From an uncultured bacterium (lineage in GTDB: Bacteria; Cyanobacteriota; Vampirovibrionia; Gastranaerophilales; Gastranaerophilaceae), in contig CABRZP010000022.1 of the NCBI GenBank assembly GCA_902475545.1, forward strand, positions 1 to 23,339: a stretch of 23,339 nt of DNA. The letters are read 5' to 3'. Positions 1 through 7,750 of the stretch are shown here, piece by piece; the stretch's first letter is position 1, and each line of letters opens with the position of its first letter. The notes beneath the pieces are model-generated. The model saw only the letters and a list, made by a program, of their open reading frames with translations, was not told the DNA's origin and ran no database searches. The position numbers were made by a program, and so were the translations under genes.

Positions 1-94
1 GTTCGGAAACGTAGTTTCTGATAACTCGAATTATTTGGTCAGCGTTTTTCTCTTTTACTCGCAATAAAGCGTATAGCGAGCAGAGGGCGAACGC

Positions 95-113
95 TCAAGG
101 CGTTGAGCCTTGA
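95..113. repeat. Short perfect inverted repeat with two alternative pairings
   Basis: TCAAGGC (95-101) pairs with GCCTTGA (107-113) around a 5-nt loop. An overlapping register, GCTCAA (93-98) with TTGAGC (103-108), is also perfect, so two mutually exclusive hairpins are possible. No T-run follows, so it is not a simple intrinsic terminator. Confidence 0.5.
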
Positions 114-193
114 CGGTAGTCCCGTTTAATGCGAGCTAACAAGCGGAGAAAGAAATGAAGAAACAGAATTTATTTTAAAAAGAATCTTTCTTT

Positions 194-239
194 GTTCACT
201 TTTTCTTTTTGATTGCGATGCAAAAAGAAAAAGTAGAAC
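194..239. repeat. Long perfect inverted repeat, oligo-T/oligo-A stem
   Basis: CTTTTTCTTTTTG (199-211) is the exact reverse complement of CAAAAAGAAAAAG (221-233), with a 9-nt loop between them. The pairing extends outward through A198-T234 and, after one bulged A at 235, through GTTC (194-197) with GAAC (236-239). This makes an 18-bp stem. It could be the signature of an interspersed repeat or a hairpin in an RNA. The open frame that crosses it on the minus strand is an artefact of the A/T tracts. Confidence 0.6.
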
Positions 240-277
240 CGAAAAAGAAAAACACGCTTGATTAAATGGTTCGAGTC

Positions 278-297
278 TTCAGGGGATTTCCCCTGAA
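278..297. repeat. 20-bp near-palindrome with a GGGG/CCCC core
   Basis: TTCAGGGGA (278-286) pairs perfectly with TCCCCTGAA (289-297) across a 2-nt centre. It lies 38 nt after the preceding stem. Its GC-rich core stands out in AT-rich surroundings, as in REP-like elements; this family assignment is only a suggestion. Confidence 0.55.
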
Positions 298-478
298 ACC
301 CCTTTATTAAAATATCGGTTTGATATTTACCTCTAATATTGTTTATGCAAAATTTACATTTTTGAATTTTATATTGCAAAAAATATTTTTTTGAGGTTTA
401 ATATATTTGCTCACATCCTCAATTGAGTACGTGCAAAGTCATTAATTGCACATAAGTTGACAGGAAAGGTAAATTATT

Positions 479-751
479 ATGGCAAATATTAAATCTGCTA
501 AAAAAAGAGTATTAATAGCTGAAGCAAACAGACAAAGAAACGTAGCATTCAAATCTGCTATCAAAACTGCAGTTAAAAATGCATTAGCATTAGCTGCAAG
601 CGAAGATAAAGATGCTTTAAATGCTGCTATTTCTAAAGCATACCAATTATGCGACAAAGCTGTTGTAAAAGGTATTTTACACAAAAATACTGCAGCAAGA
701 AAAAAATCAAGATTAGTTCTTGCTATTAAAAAAGTATCAGCTAATGCTTAA
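479..751 (+). CDS. rpsT: 30S ribosomal protein S20
   Basis: This encodes a 90-residue, very basic, alanine/lysine-rich protein of the S20 family, which binds 16S rRNA in the small subunit and stabilises early assembly. The N-terminus begins MANIKSAKKRVLIAEANRQR, the characteristic S20 opening, followed by helical segments with the conserved stretch KGILHKNTAARKKSRL near residues 64-79. The length matches the family (about 85-95). The start is supported by a purine-rich AGGAAAGG at 462-469. It stands alone on the plus strand, opposite the minus-strand operon that ends at 815, and has its own strong terminator just downstream. In other bacteria S20 can repress its own translation; the leader contains small inverted repeats but no proven control element. 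Confidence 0.97.
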   Translation: MANIKSAKKRVLIAEANRQRNVAFKSAIKTAVKNALALAASEDKDALNAAISKAYQLCDKAVVKGILHKNTAARKKSRLVLAIKKVSANA

Positions 752-771
752 TTAGGATTTATCAAAGAGTG

Positions 772-799
772 AAAGAGGTACCAAATGGTACCTCTTTTT
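772..799 (+). terminator. Intrinsic terminator of rpsT, possibly bidirectional
   Basis: AAAGAGGTACCA (772-783) is perfectly complementary to TGGTACCTCTTT (786-797), and the T-run continues to 799. This is a strong Rho-independent terminator 20 nt after the rpsT stop. Read on the minus strand the same hairpin lies 16 nt after the sdaAA stop. Only three Ts follow it in that direction, so its effect there would be weaker. Confidence 0.88.
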
Positions 800-814
800 A
801 TATACATACAAATT

Positions 815-1696
815 TTATTCACCAAAAACTTGCTTTTTAATTTTTAAACCCGTTTTAGTAGTTGCAAGTCCGGCTTGTGAACTTTCTTTTAAAGTTGGAG
901 ACATCAATGCTCCGGTCTGTTCCATAGCATCAATAACTTCATCTAAAGGAATTTTCGACTCTACCCCGGATAATGCCAACTCTGCAGCAGTAATCGCATG
1001 AACAGCCAAAAAGGGGTTTCTTTTAACACAAGGTACTTCAACCAATCCTGCAACAGGATCACAAGTAAGCCCTAATAAATTTTTCATAGCTAAAGCTGAA
1101 GCATTTAATACTTGAGAAACACTTCCGCCACGCAATTGGCAAATTGCAGCGGCAGCCATCGCAGAAGCAGCTCCGCATTCAGCCTGACAACCCGCAACTG
1201 CACCTGCTAATGATACTTTAGATGAAATTATTCTTCCGATTTCACCGGCTGTAATAAGTGCGTTTAATTGCTCTCTTTCTGAATGATTAAATTCTTCAGA
1301 GACCGCTATCAAAGCAGCAGGTAAAATTCCGCAAGAACCCGCAGTCGGACAAGCTACGATTTTACCCATTCTGATATTTTCTTCACTTGTTGCAAGTGCA
1401 TATTCAACAACTTTCTCAAACAATGGTCCCATCATAGGTCGTTGAGATTTATAATAGTTTTGAACTCTATGACAATCTTGCCCGCACATACCGCTCATTG
1501 AAAGCTCTTTACTAGACATACCTGTCTGAATTGCCTCTTTCATTGCAAAAAGGCTTTTCATAGCAAATGTTCTAACATTTTCTTCGGAAATATCAGCATC
1601 TTGTGCCATATTTTCCTGTGCTACCTCATATATTTTTTTATTATTTGAGATACATATATCAAACAATTGTTCAAAAGTATTTATTGTAATATTCAT
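815..1696 (-). CDS. sdaAA: L-serine dehydratase, iron-sulfur-dependent, alpha subunit
   Basis: This is the catalytic Fe-S chain of the two-subunit L-serine deaminase that converts L-serine to pyruvate and ammonia in the cytoplasm, using an oxygen-sensitive [4Fe-4S] cluster rather than PLP. The 293 residues are the usual length for the separate alpha chain. Conserved motifs are CPTAGSCGILPAAL (116-129), GCQAECGAASAMAAAA (169-184) and CDPVAGLVEVPC (212-223). Cys170, Cys212 and Cys223 have spacings of 42 and 11, the same as the three cluster-binding cysteines of single-chain Fe-S serine dehydratases. It is preceded by the beta-subunit gene with a 3-nt gap and is the last gene of the minus-strand series. 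In a gut anaerobe it would feed serine carbon into pyruvate metabolism. Confidence 0.95.
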   Translation of the reverse strand: MNITINTFEQLFDICISNNKKIYEVAQENMAQDADISEENVRTFAMKSLFAMKEAIQTGMSSKELSMSGMCGQDCHRVQNYYKSQRPMMGPLFEKVVEYALATSEENIRMGKIVACPTAGSCGILPAALIAVSEEFNHSEREQLNALITAGEIGRIISSKVSLAGAVAGCQAECGAASAMAAAAICQLRGGSVSQVLNASALAMKNLLGLTCDPVAGLVEVPCVKRNPFLAVHAITAAELALSGVESKIPLDEVIDAMEQTGALMSPTLKESSQAGLATTKTGLKIKKQVFGE

Positions 1697-1699
1697 AAT

Positions 1700-2368
1700 T
1701 TAATTATCCAATTTTTCCACATAACTAACAAAATAAACATCAGGAATTTCTTCCACTGTTTTAATCATTTCATCATCAATCTTGCCATCAATACTTATAA
1801 TCATTGAAGCTTCACTGCCCTTTGCCTTTCTGTCACAATTTAAAGATGCAATATTAATATTATGATATTGCAAAATAGATGAAACCTGTGAAATCATTCC
1901 CGGCATATCTTTATAAACAAGAATTAAAGTATTATACTTACCTGTTAATTTAACATTAAATTCATTGATTTTTCTTATAGCAACCTCTCCAGCACCAACA
2001 GATTCACCGGCAATAAACATTTTATTATCACCTAAAAAAGTGATGTCCACAGCATTCGGATGAGCTTTAAAATTATCACTATATTCAAAAGTATAATCAA
2101 TAGTCTTGGCAAGATCAGATTCAAAAATATCCTTAATCCGCCTGTCATCAACACTTAACCCCAGAACTCCGGCAAGAAGACCTTTTTCAGTACCATGACC
2201 TTTACCGGTATGAGCGTAAGAATTGTATAACTTGAACGTAACCTTTTGAGGTATATTTTTATAAATATTGCGAGCTAAAAGCCCTAATCTCACAGCCCCC
2301 GCAGTATGCGAACTCGATGGACCAACCATGACAGGAGATATAATATCGAATAATGTTGATTTTTTCAT
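1700..2368 (-). CDS. sdaAB: L-serine dehydratase, iron-sulfur-dependent, beta subunit
   Basis: This is the partner chain of the Fe-S L-serine dehydratase. Residues 16-25 (GPSSSHTAGA) form the conserved serine-site motif near the N-terminus of the family. The C-terminal part, about residues 145-217, is an ACT domain (starting YNTLILVYKDMPGMISQVSS), which in relatives helps regulate the enzyme through its amino-acid substrate. The 222-residue length is normal for the separate beta chain. The ATG lies directly after the stop of the upstream 73-aa gene and has an AGAAGG-type ribosome binding site inside that gene. The sdaAA gene follows after 3 nt, so the two subunits are almost certainly made from one mRNA. 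Confidence 0.95.
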   Translation of the reverse strand: MKKSTLFDIISPVMVGPSSSHTAGAVRLGLLARNIYKNIPQKVTFKLYNSYAHTGKGHGTEKGLLAGVLGLSVDDRRIKDIFESDLAKTIDYTFEYSDNFKAHPNAVDITFLGDNKMFIAGESVGAGEVAIRKINEFNVKLTGKYNTLILVYKDMPGMISQVSSILQYHNINIASLNCDRKAKGSEASMIISIDGKIDDEMIKTVEEIPDVYFVSYVEKLDN

Positions 2369-2590
2369 TTAATAACCTTCTCTTAAATTATTTTCAATTC
2401 GCTCTTTTATAGCTTTTGTATTCTCAATATCTTTTATTTTATCATTAACAATCTCTTTTTGAGTTTGAACTCTTGCATTATCATCAAACGGATTTAAATT
2501 TTTGCTCCCATTTGAAAAACACGTAAAATAAACAACAATAATTATTATCAGAACTATTAAAAGTTCTAAAACCCCAAGAGCTTTCTTCAT
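2369..2590 (-). CDS. Small single-pass membrane protein, unknown function
   Basis: I do not recognise a family for this 73-residue protein. Residues 4-25 (ALGVLELLIVLIIIIVVYFT) form one strongly hydrophobic helix after a short MKK start. A polar, charged tail of about 48 residues follows, predicted helical and rich in Lys, Glu and Asn. The opening recalls type IV pilin leaders (a Gly before a hydrophobic stretch with an early Glu). However, the Glu is at position 3 after that Gly rather than 5, and the rest is far too short and charged for a pilin. The gene fits exactly between its neighbours, its stop abutting the sdaAB start and its start abutting the preceding stop. It is therefore expressed with RNase E/G and serine dehydratase. 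A small membrane anchor or regulator is possible. Confidence 0.72.
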   Translation of the reverse strand: MKKALGVLELLIVLIIIIVVYFTCFSNGSKNLNPFDDNARVQTQKEIVNDKIKDIENTKAIKERIENNLREGY

Positions 2591-2911
2591 TTATTGTAAC
2601 CTATTCTTTGTAATAAACATTAACACAGCTTCATCTTCATCTTGCGGAGTTTTTAAAGAATCCCTACGAAGATTAAAATCTTTAGCTTCTCTTGCTACAA
2701 AAAATCTATTATACAGAGACAAACCCGCAAATATAAGAATTGAGAAAAATGCCACGCCAAGCATTGCAAGAATAAACTTGACAGCAATTGTTTTAATAGC
2801 CGGAATATTTGCATCACCGGCATTATTTGAAAGAGCAAACGCAAAATTAGCAGTGCTCAAAAGCACTACTAACATTGCATATTTAATAGATTTAATAAAA
2901 TTATTCTTCAA
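2591..2911 (-). CDS. Secreted or membrane-anchored small protein, TTG start
   Basis: I do not recognise a family for this 106-residue protein. The first 26 residues look like a signal peptide: a basic N-region (KNNFIKSIK), a hydrophobic core (MLVVLLSTA) and an AFA cleavage motif before LSNN. A second hydrophobic helix lies at about residues 42-67. A basic and then acidic cytoplasmic-type tail follows. The start is TTG, overlapping the last 11 nt of the RNase gene, with an AGAGG ribosome binding site 7 nt upstream. The only in-frame ATG nearby, at codon 13, would remove the positive N-region and weaken the signal peptide, so TTG is preferred. The mature protein would have one membrane span. 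Function unknown. Confidence 0.75.
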   Translation of the reverse strand: MKNNFIKSIKYAMLVVLLSTANFAFALSNNAGDANIPAIKTIAVKFILAMLGVAFFSILIFAGLSLYNRFFVAREAKDFNLRRDSLKTPQDEDEAVLMFITKNRLQ

Positions 2912-4751
2912 CTGTTTCCTCTGTCTTTTTAGACTTTCTTGAAGTTTTAGTTGTTTTTGACGAACCTCTGTTTGGACGTCTTGTTTTCTTCTTTGGTTCT
3001 TCTTCTACTTTGGTCTCTTCAACAATTTCAGGTTTTGTCTCAGCTTCAACAACAGTTTCCTGAACATCTACAGGTTCTGCAGATTTTTTAGTTGTTTTGC
3101 GTTTTCTTGATTTACCTTTAATTTTAGGTTCAACAACAGGTTCTTCAACTTGAGGTTGAACAGTTGCAGATTCTTGAACTACTTCTTGTACAGGTTCTTC
3201 AACAGTCTCAACAACCGGTTCTACAATAACTTCAGCAGGTGTCAGATTTTCATTTGCATTCTTGCTGAATTTACCCCTTCTATTTTTATTACGTTTGTTA
3301 TTTTCCTTTTTCACAACTTCTTCAGCTGCTACAACAGATGGCTCTGTTTCAATGGAAATCTTTTGTGGTTGTTCCTGAGTTTCCTGAACCTGATTTTTCT
3401 GTTGATTGTTATTATTTTTATTATTGAATTTATTATTTTTCTTAAAATTACCTGTCGGAAGTTTTAATTTTGCTGCTTTTGCACGATATTCACCTTCAGC
3501 AGTCGGAGTCGCAAAATTAAAATCAATCATTGAGTAACCACCGCCCTGACAATGCGGACATTTTTTTGTAAATATTTCAGATAAAGATTGACCTTGACGA
3601 TGTCTTGTAAGTTCAACCAATCCTAAATCAGATAACTGACCAACTTGAGGTTTAGCCTTATCAGGTTCAAGTGCTATTTCAAGTTCTTCTAACATAGCCA
3701 GTTTATCAGCTCTTGACATCATATCAATAAAGTCAATAATAACCATACCGCCAATATTACGAAGTCTCAATTGGCGAGCAATCTCATGTACCGCTTCAAT
3801 ATTAGTTTTTAAAATCGTTTCATCCTGAGTTGCAGAACTGATAAATTTTCCGCTGTTAACATCAATTACAGTCAATGCCTCAGTTTGCTGAATGAACAAG
3901 TAACCGCCTGATGGCATATTAACCTTAACATTCAGTGCCGCTTTAATTTCTTTATGAATATCCATAGCAATAAGCAATGGTTCAGTACCTTTATAAAGGG
4001 TAACTTGTATTCCTTTAGACATGTGCCAATTTTGTAAAATTGATTGAACTCTGTTTAGAGCAAACGGAGTATCAACAATAATTTCATTAACATCATCAGT
4101 ACAAGCTTCACGAATGACTCTGTATAGTAAGTCTTGATCACGATAAATAAGACTAGGTGGATTTAGAGTTTCAGCAGAAGTAATTATATTGTTCCATTTT
4201 TCCAATAAAATTTCTAAATCTTCTTGAATATCAGCTTCAGTTTGTCCTTCTGCTTCAGTTCTGATGATAACACCGACTCCTACCGGTTTAATCAAGTTAA
4301 CAATAGATTTCAATCTTGCACGTTCTCTTGAATTTTCAATTTTTTTACTTACGCTTACACCAGGTTCATAAGGCATTAAAACTAAAAATCTTCCAGGTAA
4401 ACTAATTTCTGTAGTAACCCTTGGACCTTTGTGACCGGTAGGTTCTTTTACAACCTGTACTACCAATTTTTGTTTTGGAGAAAGTTTTTCTTTTAATGTA
4501 CCTTTACCCATGATATCTTCAGCATGCAAAAAGCCCATTTTGTCAGTACCAACATTAACAAAAGCGGCATCTATACTTGGCAAAATATTATCTACTGTTG
4601 CAAGATATACATCACCTAATAAAACTTCACCTCTGTGAATAAAAAAGTCTGTTACTTTTTTATTTTCAAGAACTGCTGCAATATTGTCTCGTTCAGCAAT
4701 TACAATTTTCTTTTCAATACTTTGATTAGAATTTCTGTTTTTGTCGTTCAT
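2901..4751 (-). CDS. Ribonuclease E/G with long charged C-terminal tail
   Basis: This is an endoribonuclease of the RNase E/G family, which cleaves single-stranded AU-rich RNA in mRNA decay and rRNA/tRNA processing. The S1 RNA-binding domain covers about residues 39-115. The DNase I-like catalytic domain carries the two metal-binding aspartates in VIDVNSGKF (Asp297) and VIIDFIDM (Asp340). The Zn-link CPHCQGGG (398-405) joins subunits. The catalytic core ends near residue 415. The remaining roughly 200 residues are low-complexity: an Asn-rich linker (435-453), then alternating acidic Val/Glu-rich blocks and basic Lys/Arg blocks (482-497, 543-556, 587-609). Such tails in RNase E are protein/RNA scaffolds. 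The layout of core plus short tail resembles the cyanobacterial form. It follows the radical SAM gene by 13 nt, a pairing common in Cyanobacteria and Firmicutes. Confidence 0.93.
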   Translation of the reverse strand: MNDKNRNSNQSIEKKIVIAERDNIAAVLENKKVTDFFIHRGEVLLGDVYLATVDNILPSIDAAFVNVGTDKMGFLHAEDIMGKGTLKEKLSPKQKLVVQVVKEPTGHKGPRVTTEISLPGRFLVLMPYEPGVSVSKKIENSRERARLKSIVNLIKPVGVGVIIRTEAEGQTEADIQEDLEILLEKWNNIITSAETLNPPSLIYRDQDLLYRVIREACTDDVNEIIVDTPFALNRVQSILQNWHMSKGIQVTLYKGTEPLLIAMDIHKEIKAALNVKVNMPSGGYLFIQQTEALTVIDVNSGKFISSATQDETILKTNIEAVHEIARQLRLRNIGGMVIIDFIDMMSRADKLAMLEELEIALEPDKAKPQVGQLSDLGLVELTRHRQGQSLSEIFTKKCPHCQGGGYSMIDFNFATPTAEGEYRAKAAKLKLPTGNFKKNNKFNNKNNNNQQKNQVQETQEQPQKISIETEPSVVAAEEVVKKENNKRNKNRRGKFSKNANENLTPAEVIVEPVVETVEEPVQEVVQESATVQPQVEEPVVEPKIKGKSRKRKTTKKSAEPVDVQETVVEAETKPEIVEETKVEEEPKKKTRRPNRGSSKTTKTSRKSKKTEETVEE

Positions 4752-4764
4752 AAAAAATCCTTTA

Positions 4765-7338
4765 CTATAACTCGTGTAAAGACTCAGTTAGGAATTTTAC
4801 CCGTGTAATCTCAAATACAACATCCGGAGCAATAATATTCATTAAAACATCAGCTCTAAACGGCGGGATTTCTGATCCTTGACCTGCCTTTAATACTATA
4901 AATAAACATTCGTCTTCAAATCGATGAGAACCGATTGACTTCTTCATATTTATTGTTTTTACTAAACCTTTTTTGTTTTTCTTCTCAACTAAAATTTCGT
5001 CAGAAGATAAAACTTTTTCTGTATTATACACCAACTTTTCAAAATCGTAAAGAGAGTGTTTGTTATTGTCATCACCAGCTTTGTCGTAAGGTTTAAACAA
5101 CTTTATTTTGTATTCTGCCCAACAAACTTCCTGATCAATAGCAGGTGCTGATTTATCAATATGTTTGACACTTAAAACCTTAGATTGTTCCGGCAATACT
5201 TTTTGTAATTCTGATAACACAAAACCTTCATCAACATTTTCCAAAAGTTCTATATCAACAAGCTCAGTTTCACTTTCACAAAATAACGGTAATGCAATCC
5301 CCATAGAAATTTTCATTGTTGGATTATAGCCGTGAGAAAAAGCAACATTTAGTTTTGAACGTGTAATAGCCTTAAAGAAAGTATTTTGCCAATCCAAATG
5401 TGAGAAATATTTTAATATGCCAGTTTTAGTCAACTTGACACGATATCTGAAAGTTTCTTTCAAATCTCTCGGGCAAATAGACGGATCTATATGAATTTGA
5501 GCTTCCTTAGCGACTAATTGAGCCTTGTCACTAGCAATAAATGGTTTTGCCATAACTTTATGAGTTTTAAAATTCGTACAAACCCCACAATTCACACATT
5601 TATGCTGACAAGTCGGCACAATATGAGGAGAATTTTCATCAACAGAAAAAGCTTTATTGTATTCCTCAATGAACCATTCTTTATTTATACCAACATCAAC
5701 AAAATCCCATGCCAGAGGCTTATCTAAATCATACTGTTTTTGAGCAAGTTCAGAAAGATTAATTCCTAATTCCTCAGCGGTCTCAAACCAGACATCTTTG
5801 TCAAAATATTCACCCCATGCATCAAGATAACAGCCTTTTTTGTAAAGAGCTTCTATATATTTACATAATGAATTATCACCACGAGTTAAAACAGCTTCTA
5901 TAAGCGAAACAAATTTTTCATGGTAGTTAACTTTTACACCCTTAATATGTTTTACTTGATCCATTAAGTAATGAATATGCTCAGTTACCTTTTCTAAATC
6001 CATTTGTGGACACCACTGGAACGGTGTAAACGGCTTAGGAACAAAAATAGACAAAGTACAGGTTAAATCTAACGAATGCTTAAAACCTCGTTCCTTTTTC
6101 ATTAATCGAGAACGATACCTGATTTTTCTGAATAAATCAGCCATCTCATCCATATCCTGAAGAGTTTCGGTCGGAAGCCCGCATATAAAATAGAATTTAA
6201 CCCTTGACCAACCATTTTCATAAAGAGTCAGAACAGCATTCGTAATTTGCTCTTCTGTAATATTTTTCTTAATTACATCACGCAAACGCTGACTACCTGC
6301 TTCCGGAGCCAATGTCATTGTTGATTTTCTTACACTTTGGACTAAATTAGCCAGTTCAAGATTAAACCCGTCAATTCTTTGACTTGGCAAAGACACGGAG
6401 ATTTTTTTATCATTAAAATCTACAGCCAGTTCTTTAATTACTTCATTGATATTGGCATAATCATTAGATGATAATGATAATAATGAATATTCATCATATC
6501 CTGTTGAGGCTACAAGCTCTTTTGAAATTTTTATAATATCCTCAGCTTCACGTTCCCTAATTGGCAAAGTTACGTGCCCCGGCTGACAAAAACGACACAT
6601 TCTACCACAGCCTCGACGAATCTCAACAACAGCCCTATCCTGAACGGATGAAGAAAAAGGTATCGGATAAGATTTTAATGCCGTATCATATTCTAACTGT
6701 GAAATTCGCTTTTTTACCCTACCGTCAAGCCCGTTTACATTTACACTCCACCTGCCGGAATCTTCTCCTTCGCACAAGGCTTTAATTCTATCAGCTCTTG
6801 ACATGCCTTTTGTCTTTTCAAGAATTTTGCAGGTTTCAATAATTGAATCTTCGCCATCGCCAATCATGAAAACATCAATAAAATCAGAAACTGGCAAAGG
6901 ATTAAATGCACAAGGACCGCCAGCAATAATAATCGGATCATCCTCAGTTCTATCTTCATTTCGATAAGGAATTCCTGCCATTTCCAGCATTTTTAAAACT
7001 GTAGGATACGCCATTTCATATTGAAGTGAAAAACCAATCGCATCAAAATCTTTCAGTGGTCTTTTTGATTCCAGCGAATATAACGGATAAGGCTTAAAAT
7101 CCGGTTCCGGAGCATAAACTCTATCGCACATATAATCAGGTTCCCGATTAATGAGTTCATACAAAACACGAACTCCCAAATTTGATATACCAATCTCATA
7201 TTTATCAGGAAATGCAAGTGCAAATCTGACTTTCGCAGAATCAAAATCTTTATTATGGGATAAATATTCTCCACCTACATACTGGTAAGGTTTTGAACAA
7301 TTAAATAAACTTTCGTGATACTTTCTAAAAAAACACAT
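4765..7338 (-). CDS. Radical SAM protein fused to a DUF2344 domain (TIGR03960/TIGR03936 type)
   Basis: This large 857-residue protein combines an N-terminal cobalamin-binding-like domain (about 35-175), a radical SAM core and a C-terminal DUF2344 domain (about 630-850, opening FRYRVKLTKTGILKYFSHLD). The radical SAM cluster is CGRMCRFC at 244-251, i.e. CX3CX2C, flanked by EIRRGCGR and followed by QPGHVTLP, typical of TIGR03960 proteins. A second cysteine group lies between the halves at 577-587 (C-X3-C-X2-C-X2-C) and might bind another metal centre. Members of this family are widespread but biochemically uncharacterised. Many occur next to RNase E/G and large-subunit ribosomal protein genes, so a role in RNA or ribosome modification has been suggested by context only. 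Here it lies 13 nt before the RNase gene and 14 nt after a 115-aa gene. Confidence 0.92.
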   Translation of the reverse strand: MCFFRKYHESLFNCSKPYQYVGGEYLSHNKDFDSAKVRFALAFPDKYEIGISNLGVRVLYELINREPDYMCDRVYAPEPDFKPYPLYSLESKRPLKDFDAIGFSLQYEMAYPTVLKMLEMAGIPYRNEDRTEDDPIIIAGGPCAFNPLPVSDFIDVFMIGDGEDSIIETCKILEKTKGMSRADRIKALCEGEDSGRWSVNVNGLDGRVKKRISQLEYDTALKSYPIPFSSSVQDRAVVEIRRGCGRMCRFCQPGHVTLPIREREAEDIIKISKELVASTGYDEYSLLSLSSNDYANINEVIKELAVDFNDKKISVSLPSQRIDGFNLELANLVQSVRKSTMTLAPEAGSQRLRDVIKKNITEEQITNAVLTLYENGWSRVKFYFICGLPTETLQDMDEMADLFRKIRYRSRLMKKERGFKHSLDLTCTLSIFVPKPFTPFQWCPQMDLEKVTEHIHYLMDQVKHIKGVKVNYHEKFVSLIEAVLTRGDNSLCKYIEALYKKGCYLDAWGEYFDKDVWFETAEELGINLSELAQKQYDLDKPLAWDFVDVGINKEWFIEEYNKAFSVDENSPHIVPTCQHKCVNCGVCTNFKTHKVMAKPFIASDKAQLVAKEAQIHIDPSICPRDLKETFRYRVKLTKTGILKYFSHLDWQNTFFKAITRSKLNVAFSHGYNPTMKISMGIALPLFCESETELVDIELLENVDEGFVLSELQKVLPEQSKVLSVKHIDKSAPAIDQEVCWAEYKIKLFKPYDKAGDDNNKHSLYDFEKLVYNTEKVLSSDEILVEKKNKKGLVKTINMKKSIGSHRFEDECLFIVLKAGQGSEIPPFRADVLMNIIAPDVVFEITRVKFLTESLHEL

Positions 7339-7352
7339 CTTCTTTCTTCTCT

Positions 7353-7700
7353 TCAGGCTAAATCATCCGGGAAATATTTTTCAATTTCAATAATTGTACC
7401 ATCTAAAGTACTTTCTTCAAAGGATTTCATAAACTTGAATAAATCTTCATTTGGAACATCATAAGTATATAGGAGAACTTCTCCCTCCATCTCTCTCATT
7501 ACTGATACCATATAATGACATCTTGAACGATATTTTAACAAATGTTCCTTATTAAATTTATTTCCGTTAGAGTCTTTTTTTACTTTAACATAGTTAAAAC
7601 CGGCATAATATTTAATTTTGTCCTTAAGTTCAGGAGTAATACGGTTATTATTATGACTGGAGAATAAATTTATAACATTTTTATTCATTTCGTCTGACAC
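7353..7700 (-). CDS. Hypothetical protein, 115 aa, GTG start
   Basis: I do not recognise a family. The protein is soluble, mixed alpha/beta, and without signal peptide or membrane span. Its C-terminal half (EMEGEVLLYTYDVPNEDLFKF, split here as EMEGEVLLYTYDVP and NEDLFKF) suggests a small beta-sheet with helices, and it ends with an acidic segment. The start is GTG at 7700, chosen because GGAGGG (7706-7711 on the opposite strand) lies just 5 nt before it; an ATG four codons inside would be too far from this site. It sits between the 99-aa gene (50-nt gap) and the radical SAM gene (14-nt gap), so it is likely co-transcribed with both. Confidence 0.7.
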   Translation of the reverse strand: MSDEMNKNVINLFSSHNNNRITPELKDKIKYYAGFNYVKVKKDSNGNKFNKEHLLKYRSRCHYMVSVMREMEGEVLLYTYDVPNEDLFKFMKSFEESTLDGTIIEIEKYFPDDLA

Positions 7701-7750
7701 AAAATCCCTCCAACTATATTAAACAATAGTATATATAAAATGTCCAAATG

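Larger units (their letters stand above)
1..478. other. Gene-free region with a run of inverted repeats, then the rpsT leader
   Basis: No credible coding sequence is visible in this stretch. The first 120 bases look less AT-rich than the rest of the window. Inverted repeats follow one another: 4-10 with 14-20 (one G-U pair), 58-62 with 76-80, 95-101 with 107-113, 194-199 region with 233-239, and 278-286 with 289-297. From about 300 onward the sequence becomes strongly AT-rich and acts as the rpsT upstream region. I see no clear sigma-70 promoter here. An interspersed repeat or a structured non-coding element is plausible; neither can be proven from a single copy. Confidence 0.5.

Noticed and set aside
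170..379. 69-aa open frame on the minus strand across the inverted repeats
   Set aside because: It is made of the oligo-A/T stem and palindrome translated; composition is erratic (runs of Phe and Lys) and there is no ribosome binding site worth noting. Such frames appear whenever this type of repeat is translated.
442..684. 80-aa open frame antisense to rpsT
   Set aside because: A shadow of the alanine-rich rpsT codons on the opposite strand; rpsT itself is certain.
2369..2590. Type IV pilin or pseudopilin
   Set aside because: The leader-like start has Glu at position +3 rather than +5 from the supposed cleavage site, and the rest is too short and charged for a pilin body.
3150..3467. 105-aa Phe/Asn-rich open frame antisense to the RNase tail
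   Set aside because: It mirrors the low-complexity Lys/Glu/Asn codons of the RNase E/G tail and has no independent support.
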